DNA from: Planctomycetales bacterium
GTDB lineage: Bacteria; Planctomycetota; SBBH01
Direction: 5' to 3'
Assembly: GCA_005239795.1 (NCBI GenBank)
Contig: SBBH01000125.1
Location: 1 to 18,453 of the forward strand
Length of the DNA: 18,453 nucleotides
Shown: piece by piece, positions 1 through 5,829 of the stretch
How the letters are laid out: every line of letters begins with the position of its first letter
Numbering within the stretch: the first letter of the stretch is position 1
Notes under the pieces: model-generated
What the model was told of the DNA's origin: nothing
Databases searched by the model: none
What the model saw: only the letters and a program-made list of their open reading frames with translations
Position numbers and translations under genes: made by a program

Positions 1-734
1 AGGGGTAGGGTCAATTTGCCCGTCGAGATGTCGGTCCCGAGGGATTTCCCCATCTTTCCCTCCTGCCCTTGGATGTCGAGGCAGTCGTCCACGATCTGGA
101 AGGCGGTCCCGAGCTCCTCGCCGTAGCGCGCGAGGAGCTCGGCGCGGGCGCCGTCCGCGCCCGAGAGAAGCGCCCCGCATCGGCAACAGGCAGACAGGAA
201 CGCCGCCGTCTTCAGGCGCACCATCTCAAGGTATTCATCCGGATGGGGGATATGCCGGCGCTCCTGGAATTCGTGCTGGAGGAGTTCCCCTTGGCACATC
301 TTCTGCGTGGCCGAGGCGATCTCCTGGCGGATCGCGGGGTTCGCGATCGTCTCGGTGAGCCGGAAGGAGACCGAGAACAGGAGGTCGCCAAAGACGACCG
401 CGATGGGGTTCCCCCACTGGCGCGACAGGCTCGGTTGGCCCCGGCGCATCTGGGCTCCGTCGATGATGTCGTCGTGGATGAGGCTCGCGGCGTGTATGAG
501 CTCCGTCAGAATGGCGATTCGGAGGTGGGCTTCCGAGAGGTCTCCGACGGCCCCTCCGCTCAAGAAAACGAGCGAGGGGCGCAGGCGTTTCCCCCGCTGG
601 CGCTCCAGTGATTTCCTCAAGGACGCCAGAAGCGAGAACGACCGAGGCAGTTGGATGGCGAGCGCCGATTCCATCTCGTTCAAAGGGTCCTGGACGGGGG
701 CCAGGATGTCCTCGAGGCGCTTCGTCTCCAGCAC
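1..734 (-). CDS. All-trans polyprenyl diphosphate synthase, C-terminus cut by window edge
   Basis: Elongates allylic diphosphates with isopentenyl diphosphate to make the long side chain of quinones or a lipid carrier; a soluble or membrane-associated prenyltransferase. The minus-strand frame is open from GTG at 734 to base 1, about 244 codons. It shows KRLRPSLVFL, then the first Asp-rich motif LIHDDIIDGAQMRRG (DDxxD), GNPIAVVFGDLLFS, and the second Asp-rich motif FQIVDDCLDI followed by GKSLGTDISTGKLTLP. These are the ordered hallmarks of the trans-isoprenyl synthase family (IspA/IspB/HepT type). The C-terminal third or less lies outside the window. GTG at 734 is chosen because it follows TATAAT by 6 nt and no earlier start lies in the intergenic region. 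Chain length, and hence the exact enzyme, cannot be told here. Confidence 0.9.
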   Translation of the reverse strand, partial: MLETKRLEDILAPVQDPLNEMESALAIQLPRSFSLLASLRKSLERQRGKRLRPSLVFLSGGAVGDLSEAHLRIAILTELIHAASLIHDDIIDGAQMRRGQPSLSRQWGNPIAVVFGDLLFSVSFRLTETIANPAIRQEIASATQKMCQGELLQHEFQERRHIPHPDEYLEMVRLKTAAFLSACCRCGALLSGADGARAELLARYGEELGTAFQIVDDCLDIQGQEGKMGKSLGTDISTGKLTLP

Positions 735-784
735 GCCGGGATTATAGGCAGGGCTTTCGCAGGCGGCCAACGCGTTTGTACAAT
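735..784. promoter_or_regulatory. Divergent leaderless promoter pair
   Basis: Two -10 boxes face away from each other. TATAAT on the minus strand (746-741) is followed by 6 nt and the GTG of the polyprenyl synthase. TACAAT on the plus strand (779-784) is followed by 6 nt and the GTG of the aminopeptidase. That spacing puts the expected transcription start at or within a few bases of each start codon. No Shine-Dalgarno is visible before either gene. I see no convincing -35 for either box. Confidence 0.6.
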
Positions 785-790
785 GGCGGG

Positions 791-2089
791 GTGTTTACCG
801 AAAACCGGCGCCGTTTCCTGCGTGCCTTGCGGGACGGTGTCGCCGTCATCCCGACCGCGCCCCATGCCTTAAGAAATGGGGACGTCCACCATGAATTCCG
901 TCCCGACAGCGATTTCTACTACCTGACAGGGTTTGAAGAGCCGGAGGCGGTGGCGGTTCTGGCGCCCAGGCATCCGAAGCACACATTCGTCCTCTTCGTC
1001 AGGCCCCGCGACAAGGCGGCCGAGATCTGGAATGGCCGGCGCCACGGCGTCGAGCGGGCCAGGAAGCGCTTCGGGGCCGAGGCGGCCTTTCCCATTGGGA
1101 TGATCGACGAGATCCTTCCGAAGTATCTTTCCACAGCGTCGCGCATCTGGGCTCCTTGGGGGCGCTACGAGGCGTTCGACCGGAAATTGGGAGAATGGAT
1201 GAGCCGGGGGAAGAGCCGCGTCGTCCAATTCGAACGGGCCGACGCCGCTCCCCTTCTGCACGAGATGCGTTTGTTTAAGGGGGCCGAAGAGATCGCGACA
1301 ATGCGCCGCGCCGCTGCGATCACGCGCGACGCCCATATCGCAGCGATGGGCGCGACCCGGCCTGGCGTCGGAGAGTACGAGATCGAGGGGATTTTGCGCA
1401 TGGTGTTTCGCGCCCGTGGGGCCTCCCGCGTCGCCTACCCCCCGATCGTCGGATCCGGCGAGAACGCCACCATTCTCCACTACGGTGAGAACAGCCGCAG
1501 GATGGAGGAGGGGGATCTTCTTTTAATTGACGCCGGGGCGGAGTTCGACTGCTACGCCTGCGACGTGACGCGCACCTTTCCCGTGGGGGGGCGCTTCAGT
1601 CCCGCCCAGCGTGCCGTCTATGACCTGGTGCTGGCGGCTCAGAAGGCGGCGATCCAGGAATGCCGCGCCGGAAACCTCCAGACGAAGCCCCACGACACGG
1701 CCGTCGCGGTCCTCACCGCGGGGATGGTGCGCCTCGGGCTCCTGAAGGGGAAGCCGAAAGATCTCGTCAAATCGGCGGCCTACCGCCGGTTCTATATGCA
1801 CAGCACAGGGCATTGGTTGGGGATGGATGTCCACGACGTGGGGCGCTACCGCGAGAACGGGAAGCCCCGCCGGTTCGCCCCCGGCATGGTGATGACGGTG
1901 GAGCCGGGGCTCTATATCCAGAAGGGAGCCAAAGGGGTTGATCCCGCCTTCTCTGGGATCGGCGTGCGGATCGAGGACGACATCCTGGTGACCGCCCGGG
2001 ATCCCGTGAACCTCACCGAGGAGATCCCGAAGGAGCCCGATGAGCTTGAATCGCTCGTGGGAACCTCCCGCGCCCCGTTTTCTCTGTAG
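791..2089 (+). CDS. pepP: Xaa-Pro aminopeptidase (M24B, PepP type)
   Basis: Cytosolic dinuclear metallopeptidase that removes an N-terminal residue preceding proline. From GTG 791 the protein is 432 aa, the usual length for PepP. Residues ~1-140 form the AMP_N domain (FRPDSDFYYLTGF), and ~165-425 the pita-bread M24 fold. The metal ligands are all present: Asp247 (LLIDAGAE), Asp258 (CDVTRTFP), His341 (HSTGHWLGMDVHD), Glu371 (VEPGLYI) and Glu395 (GVRIEDD). The reading frame stays open upstream to 608, but that stretch runs antisense into the divergent polyprenyl synthase. GTG 791, 6 nt behind TACAAT, is the better start. A hairpin right after the stop suggests a single-gene transcript. Confidence 0.93.
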   Translation: MFTENRRRFLRALRDGVAVIPTAPHALRNGDVHHEFRPDSDFYYLTGFEEPEAVAVLAPRHPKHTFVLFVRPRDKAAEIWNGRRHGVERARKRFGAEAAFPIGMIDEILPKYLSTASRIWAPWGRYEAFDRKLGEWMSRGKSRVVQFERADAAPLLHEMRLFKGAEEIATMRRAAAITRDAHIAAMGATRPGVGEYEIEGILRMVFRARGASRVAYPPIVGSGENATILHYGENSRRMEEGDLLLIDAGAEFDCYACDVTRTFPVGGRFSPAQRAVYDLVLAAQKAAIQECRAGNLQTKPHDTAVAVLTAGMVRLGLLKGKPKDLVKSAAYRRFYMHSTGHWLGMDVHDVGRYRENGKPRRFAPGMVMTVEPGLYIQKGAKGVDPAFSGIGVRIEDDILVTARDPVNLTEEIPKEPDELESLVGTSRAPFSL

Positions 2090-2097
2090 AGTGTTCT

Positions 2098-2117
2098 CGA
2101 TCACGGATTCGTGATCG
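2098..2117 (+). terminator. Hairpin terminator after pepP
   Basis: A perfect 8-bp stem (CGATCACG / CGTGATCG) with a GATT loop begins 8 nt after the pepP stop and is followed by the short T-rich stretch TCTGTTT. The U-tract is weak, so it may be an imperfect intrinsic terminator. Confidence 0.55.
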
Positions 2118-2129
2118 TCTGTTTCCGTT

Positions 2130-2232
2130 CGGGATTCGGGGTGAGGGTTCCGTCCGTTTTCGGGTTTCGAAGCCCGCGGCCCGGAACCCGTTGCCCGTTC
2201 CCCGAAACCCGACATTCCGAAATCCGATTCGC
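2130..2232. repeat. Inverted degenerate heptad array (locus A)
   Basis: Six consecutive 7-mers of the form NNNCCCG run from 2170 to 2211, with weaker units to 2232. To their left lie units of the form CGGGNNN (2130-2167). The halves meet head-to-head at a near-palindrome centred on TTCGAA (2166-2171), with CGGG on one side and CCCG on the other. The three variable bases differ from unit to unit while the period of 7 is kept. It fills the gap between pepP and the four-helix-bundle gene; no gene is visible inside it. Confidence 0.75.
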
Positions 2233-2310
2233 ATCTCCTTTCCTTAAAGTCGCCAGCTCGGCGCCCCCTTGGGTTGAGGGCACCTCGCTGGCGCCAGGAA
2301 GGAGACGCGA

Positions 2311-2652
2311 ATGAATCTTCATGGATGTCGGGCATATCGGAAATCGGTGGATCTGGTGACGGAAGCCGCAGTTTGGGTTCGGAATCTCCCGAGGGGCTAC
2401 GGGTGGCTCGCCGATCAGGTGAGACGAGCCGCTGGATCGATTCCGCTCAATATCGCCGAGGGGCTCGGCCGTCCCTCACGGGCTGAGCGGCGACGGTTTT
2501 TTGAGATCGCAATCGGATCGACGCACGAACTCACTGCCTGTCTCGAGGTGGGGCATCGTCTGGGCTTTCTCCCCGAGACCCGTTTCGCCAAGCTCTGGGA
2601 CTCATGCGATCATGTCACCCGGATGCTCGGAAAACTCATCGCCAGCGGATGA
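2311..2652 (+). CDS. Four-helix-bundle protein (S23 / 23S rRNA intervening-sequence family)
   Basis: A 113-aa protein with the family signature DQVRRAAGSIPLNIAEGLGR around residues 35-55, followed by RRRFFEIAIGSTHEL and a last helix ending in VTRMLGKLIASG. The family forms a pentamer-prone four-helix bundle and was first found encoded in 23S rRNA intervening sequences; most members stand alone and have no proven function. The Avd accessory protein of diversity-generating retroelements has the same fold. ATG 2311 has a good Shine-Dalgarno (AAGGAG about 8 nt upstream), unlike most genes here. The gene lies immediately after inverted heptad array A. No rRNA or reverse transcriptase is visible nearby. 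Confidence 0.88.
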   Translation: MNLHGCRAYRKSVDLVTEAAVWVRNLPRGYGWLADQVRRAAGSIPLNIAEGLGRPSRAERRRFFEIAIGSTHELTACLEVGHRLGFLPETRFAKLWDSCDHVTRMLGKLIASG

Positions 2653-2716
2653 TCAGACGGGGTCACGAGATCCGCCTCCGGCCGACCCATGGAAGAGGGG
2701 CCGCTGAGGTGGCGAT

Positions 2717-2757
2717 GGGGCCCGCCGAGGCGGTCCCTTCCACTGTTGTGTTTTTTT
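2717..2757 (+). terminator. Possible terminator after the four-helix-bundle gene
   Basis: GGG (2718-2720) pairs with CCC (2735-2737) and CCGC (2722-2725) with GCGG (2730-2733) around a CGAG loop, with one mismatch in the stem. A run of seven T follows at 2751-2757. The T-run starts 13 nt after the stem, further than in a textbook terminator. Confidence 0.35.
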
Positions 2758-2785
2758 GGTTGTTCGGGAGAGCTGTCTGGCACGG

Positions 2786-2806
2786 CGGCCGCAAACAGAG
2801 CGGCCG
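2786..2806. terminator. Symmetrical hairpin in the convergent gap
   Basis: CGGCCGC (2786-2792) and GCGGCCG (2800-2806) form a perfect 7-bp stem around AAACAGA. It lies between the convergent four-helix-bundle and AhpD-like genes, 18 nt past the latter's stop. There is no T-run on either side, so it could mark Rho-dependent or structural termination for either strand. I see no gene in 2653-2824. Confidence 0.35.
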
Positions 2807-2824
2807 TCTAAAGAAATGTTTGCG

Positions 2825-3367
2825 TCACTGCCAGTCCGGCTCCGGATCGATTCCCAGACCGTCCGCGACGCGGTTGATGTAGTTGAAGTAGGAGATCACC
2901 TCGACGGCGTCCAGGACGTCGGCGTCGCTCAAGCCCTCTTTCCGAAGCGCGTCGACATCCTCCCGGCGCATGTCGGCCGGAGTCTTCGTCAGCTTCATCG
3001 CGAAGGCGAGAAGCGCCTTCTGGCGCGCCGACAGGATCGGGGCGTTCGCATCCTTCAAGACCGCCTCGACAAGCTCGCTGGAACCGGCCTCCCGCCGGAG
3101 GTCGTCGGCGTGCGCCCGCGTTCAGTAGTGGCAGCCGTTGGTTTTTGAGACGATGGTGCCGAGCATCTCCCGCTCGGCGCGCGAAAGACCCGAACCCGCG
3201 TACATCGTAGCGATGTAGAGGTCCATCGATTCCTTGAGAATCGCGGGCTTCAAGCTTTGGATCTTGAGGATGTTAAAAATCCGGCCTGCACGCTTAATAG
3301 CCGCCTGGTATTGGGCGGCGAGGGATCCTGTCGCCTCGGATTCCGGAACTGTTTTGATCCAGGCCAT
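2825..3367 (-). CDS. AhpD-like peroxidase-related selenoprotein (CxxU, in-frame UGA)
   Basis: Carboxymuconolactone-decarboxylase/AhpD-fold protein of the peroxidase-related type, expected to be a thiol (here selenol) dependent peroxidase or disulfide reductase. Frame from ATG 3367: 81 codons, one TGA at 3124-3122, then 98 more codons to the stop at 2825, 180 residues in all including residue 82. The region around the TGA reads NGCHY-U-TRAHADDLRRE. In AhpD the active site is E-x11-C-xx-C-xxx-H; here Glu67, Cys79, U82 and His86 keep exactly that spacing, so the UGA replaces the resolving/peroxidatic second Cys. A stem-loop with a G-starting loop lies 25 nt downstream. The start codon overlaps the pfp stop (TAATG), so the two are co-translated. 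Alternative: a recent TGC-to-TGA nonsense mutation or a base-call error. No selA, selB, selC or selD is in the window. Confidence 0.8.
3088..3124 (-). promoter_or_regulatory. Candidate bacterial SECIS element after the UGA
   Basis: On the minus strand the UGA at 3124-3122 is followed, after 20 nt, by CCTCC (3101-3097), a GGCG loop (3096-3093) and GGAGG (3092-3088). A weaker outer CCG/CGG pairing is also possible. Bacterial SECIS elements typically place a small apical stem-loop about 16-37 nt after UGA, with a G among the first two loop bases. A 5-bp stem and a loop starting GG, 25 nt away, fit that. The judgement is by eye, without folding energies. Confidence 0.55.
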
Positions 3368-4605
3368 TAGAGGGAGTCCTGAGTGTTGAGTCCTGAGTGC
3401 TGAGTCCTTATTTTTTTTGCGCGGATATGACCCATGCGGGGGAGCTCGCCGACGAGCGGGCGCACGTACGCCAGAAAATCGTCTGCGATGTCGTTCGTGC
3501 CTTTGATCATAGTGCGCGGCAGCGATTTCGTTTCCCGGGCGACGGTCTCAAGGGGGGTCAGGAACGTCTCGCTTTTGTAGCCGCCGCGATTCTCGATGCG
3601 CTTCAAGGCCACGCTGCCGGAAAGAGGGTCCCCGCAGGCGTAGCGCACGGCGGCCTCGCCGGCCATGCGCGCCTCGCGCGCGTCGACCTCGGAGACGACA
3701 CCGGGAAAGCTCCGTTGGAGATAGCCGTAGGTGTCGGCGCGGACCCTGAGTTTCTTCCCCAGCTTCTGGCGGACCGCCTCGGCCAGGAAGTCGCCCAGGG
3801 CCCCCGTGCCGGAGAGCTGGACGTTCCCGTGGGAATCCTTCTCCTGGGTTTCGAGCACCGTCTTTCCCGCGGCGTTGTGGATCCCTTCGGAGACGGCCAC
3901 GACCGCTCTTCCGAGCCGCGCGTGGACGTCGGCGACGTCGTCCACGAACCGGTCGAGTGAGAAATCGATCTCGGGGACGTACACGAGGTGCGGGCCGTCC
4001 CCTTCTTCCTGGCGCGCCAGCACCGACGCGGCGGTCAGGAACCCCGCGTGGCGCCCCATGATGACGTCGATCTTGATTCCCGGCAGGCTGCGGTTGTCGA
4101 GAGTGTCCCCCATCATCGCGAGCGCCACGAAGCGGGCGGCCGAGCCATACCCGGGACAGTGGTCCGTGACCTTGAGGTCGTTGTCGATCGTCTTCGGGAC
4201 ATGGAACACCCGCATCTCGTAGCGGGCTTCCTGGGCTAGCTTCTGGACGATCTGGGTGGTTTCCGCGGAGTCGTTCCCCCCGATATAGAAAAAGTAGCGG
4301 ATGTTGTGCTCCTGGAAAGCTTTGAGGATCTGGGCGCAGTCGTCGGGGGTGGGTTTTTTGCGCACGGACCCGAGCGCCGCGCAGGGGGTTTTAGCGATCC
4401 GCTCCCATTCCTCCGCGGACTCGGCGCCCAGATCGACGATCTCCTGTTTCATGACCCCCTGGATGCCGTGCAGGGCCCCGTAGACATTCTGGATCTCGGT
4501 GTGGCGGGTCGCCTCGACAACGACGCCGGTGAGGCTCTGGTTGATGACGGCCGTGGGTCCGCCAGACTGTCCCACAATGAGATTCCCTTTCAGGCGCGAG
4601 GACAC
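3367..4605 (-). CDS. pfp: Pyrophosphate-dependent phosphofructokinase (PFK family)
   Basis: Phosphorylates fructose 6-phosphate at C1, most likely with PPi rather than ATP; cytosolic, glycolysis/gluconeogenesis. From GTG 4605 it is 412 aa, the length of PPi-type enzymes rather than the ~320 aa of short ATP-PFK. Motifs: GQSGGPTAVIN near the N-terminus, YIGGNDSAETT (GGND at ~109-112), PKTIDNDL (~137-144, catalytic base and the Lys linked to PPi use) and MGRHAGFLTA (~183-192). The GGND in place of the GGDG(S) of ATP enzymes supports PPi specificity, which remains an inference. GTG 4605 is preferred over an upstream ATG at 4668 because it sits 7 nt behind TAGAAT and directly before the GNLIVGQSGG core. 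The last ~13 residues are encoded by heptad array B and look like an acquired tail. The stop overlaps the selenoprotein start. Confidence 0.9.
   Translation of the reverse strand: MSSRLKGNLIVGQSGGPTAVINQSLTGVVVEATRHTEIQNVYGALHGIQGVMKQEIVDLGAESAEEWERIAKTPCAALGSVRKKPTPDDCAQILKAFQEHNIRYFFYIGGNDSAETTQIVQKLAQEARYEMRVFHVPKTIDNDLKVTDHCPGYGSAARFVALAMMGDTLDNRSLPGIKIDVIMGRHAGFLTAASVLARQEEGDGPHLVYVPEIDFSLDRFVDDVADVHARLGRAVVAVSEGIHNAAGKTVLETQEKDSHGNVQLSGTGALGDFLAEAVRQKLGKKLRVRADTYGYLQRSFPGVVSEVDAREARMAGEAAVRYACGDPLSGSVALKRIENRGGYKSETFLTPLETVARETKSLPRTMIKGTNDIADDFLAYVRPLVGELPRMGHIRAKKIRTQHSGLNTQDSL
3370..3411. repeat. Degenerate heptad array (locus B), inside the pfp 3' end
   Basis: On the plus strand successive 7-mers follow TNNTGAG: TCCTGAG (3377), TGTTGAG (3384), TCCTGAG (3391), TGCTGAG (3398), then a decayed TCCTTAT (3405), with GAGGGAG before them. 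The array lies just before the pfp stop, so it is translated on the minus strand as the last residues of pfp. Confidence 0.7.
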
Positions 4606-4618
4606 GCCGAGGATTCTA
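4606..4618 (-). promoter_or_regulatory. Leaderless promoter of pfp
   Basis: TAGAAT (4618-4613) is followed by 7 nt and the GTG at 4605, with no Shine-Dalgarno. This spacing decides the pfp start. Confidence 0.5.
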
Positions 4619-4633
4619 AGGAGGCCCCCCGAA

Positions 4634-4668
4634 AACGCCAAACTCCAAATCCCTCCGCCTCCAATCAC
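4634..4668. repeat. Weak heptad-like stretch (possible locus F)
   Basis: Successive 7-mers AACGCCA (4634), AACTCCA (4641) and AATCCCT (4648), then two poorer units, keep the CC-rich phase. The match is much weaker than in the other arrays. It lies in the divergent gap between pfp and the PpiC gene. Confidence 0.35.
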
Positions 4669-4718
4669 TTCGTGACTTTCGGCGGAGAATACCCAATGGC
4701 ACGGGGGGATCCTGTGGA

Positions 4719-4724
4719 TAGAAT
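4719..4724 (+). promoter_or_regulatory. -10 box of the PpiC gene
   Basis: TAGAAT 9 nt before the GTG at 4734, no Shine-Dalgarno between them. It fits the leaderless pattern of this window with slightly longer spacing. Confidence 0.4.
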
Positions 4725-4733
4725 GCGCGCGTC

Positions 4734-5816
4734 GTGAAAAAGGCCGGTTTCTGGGTGTTGGGGTGGGGGGTGGCGGCGCTTGGCATGGCGGCCGAGGCCC
4801 CCCCCTCCGGCAACGCGGAAGACGAGATTGTCGCCATCGTCGCGGCCGATGTCCCGGGGTTCATCGAGCGCGTCAGCGCTTCCGAACCTTTTGCCGATGA
4901 CGTTTTCAAGGGAAGCGTGGCCCGCCAAGCGCGGGAGTTCCGCAGCGCCGAGCCGATCACGCGCCGGGATCTCGCCCTCGGGGTTTACGGCCTTCTTCAA
5001 GGCGACGACGCTCCGCTGTCCCCCCCCGAGGACCAAGCGCGCCTCCGGAAGGCCCAGCGGAAGGTTTTGGACCTTCTGATAGAAAAGAAGATCTTGGCCC
5101 GGGCGGCCCGCGAGCAGGGGTTTGAGATCTCGGACCGCGAGGTGGACGACGAGATCGTGTCGCGCCTGCGACGAAATCCCGAGTGGGGCGTTCGGGATAT
5201 CCAGGAGTTTGCGCGGCGGCTCGCGAAAGAGAGGGATTCCCTCGAGCGGTATCGCCGAGAGATCCGCGAATCTCTCCTGGCGTCCTACTACGAGCAGTAC
5301 AACGTCAAGACGCTCGAGGTCTCCCCGGAGCGGATCGCCGCTTATTACCGCGATCACCCCGGGGAGTTTGTGCGGCCTGCGGCGGTGCGCCTCCGTCGGA
5401 TTCTCCTGGCCGCATCAGGGGACACGGCGGCGCGCGCCCAGGAGTGCGCCCGCCGCGCCCGCGCCGGAGAGGATCCCGCGGCGTTGGTGAAGGAGTTTTC
5501 CGTGGATCTCGAGACGCGCGAGAGTGGGGGGCTGGCCGACTGGATCGAGAAGGGGTCTTACCCTGAGCCGATCGAGGCGCTCGCTTACGCGGCCGAGAAG
5601 GGAGCCTGGCAGGGGCCGGTCGAGGCTCAAGGGTTCCTTTGGATTTTCCGGACGGAGGAGTCCCGGCTCGAAGAGGTCCTTTCGCTCGCCGAAGCGCAAA
5701 AAACGATCCGCGCGCACCTATTACACGAGGAAAATCGCGCGCGGTTGCGCGCGCTCATGGAGCGGACGCGCAAGGCCGTTCTCGTCTGGGAGTCGCCCGC
5801 GGTCGCTCCGGAGTAG
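4734..5816 (+). CDS. Exported PpiC/SurA-like peptidyl-prolyl isomerase
   Basis: Periplasmic or surface folding helper that catalyses cis-trans isomerisation at proline and chaperones exported proteins. The 360-aa protein starts MKKAGFWVLGWGVAALGMAAEA, a Sec signal peptide with Lys-Lys and a hydrophobic core; cleavage is likely near Ala20-Ala22. Residues ~100-195 are the helical SurA_N-type chaperone region (VLDLLIEKKILARAA, then FEISDREVDDEI). Residues ~215-308 form a parvulin domain (VRLRRILLA, then SGGLADWIEKGSYPEPIEALAY and a closing GFLWIFRTEE). A charged helix follows. The lone gene faces away from pfp and converges with the membrane glycosyltransferase 13 bp downstream. A signal peptide plus SurA architecture suggests a diderm envelope. 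Confidence 0.85.
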   Translation: MKKAGFWVLGWGVAALGMAAEAPPSGNAEDEIVAIVAADVPGFIERVSASEPFADDVFKGSVARQAREFRSAEPITRRDLALGVYGLLQGDDAPLSPPEDQARLRKAQRKVLDLLIEKKILARAAREQGFEISDREVDDEIVSRLRRNPEWGVRDIQEFARRLAKERDSLERYRREIRESLLASYYEQYNVKTLEVSPERIAAYYRDHPGEFVRPAAVRLRRILLAASGDTAARAQECARRARAGEDPAALVKEFSVDLETRESGGLADWIEKGSYPEPIEALAYAAEKGAWQGPVEAQGFLWIFRTEESRLEEVLSLAEAQKTIRAHLLHEENRARLRALMERTRKAVLVWESPAVAPE

Positions 5817-5829
5817 TGCGGCGACATCG

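Noticed and set aside
608..790. Upstream extension of pepP
   Set aside because: Overlaps the coding start of the divergent polyprenyl synthase and adds no AMP_N-like sequence.
1523..2335. Long minus-strand open frame of 270 codons opposite pepP
   Set aside because: It is antisense to the well-supported M24 domain and shows no recognisable motifs; typical GC-rich shadow frame.
2653..2882. Plus-strand frame through 2604-2882 as a small gene
   Set aside because: Runs over two hairpins and into the antisense of the selenoprotein; no start signal or motif.
3122..3124. Genome-wide recoding of TGA as Trp or Gly
   Set aside because: gatA and the 653-aa membrane protein end at TGA at their family-expected ends, and only one gene has an internal TGA, at a Cys position.
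3397..3960. 187-codon plus-strand frame opposite pfp
   Set aside because: Shadow of the PFK gene; no family motifs.
4606..4668. Upstream ATG extension of pfp (21 more residues)
   Set aside because: It would begin inside the weak heptad-like stretch and run through the TAGAAT box; the family core begins right after GTG 4605.
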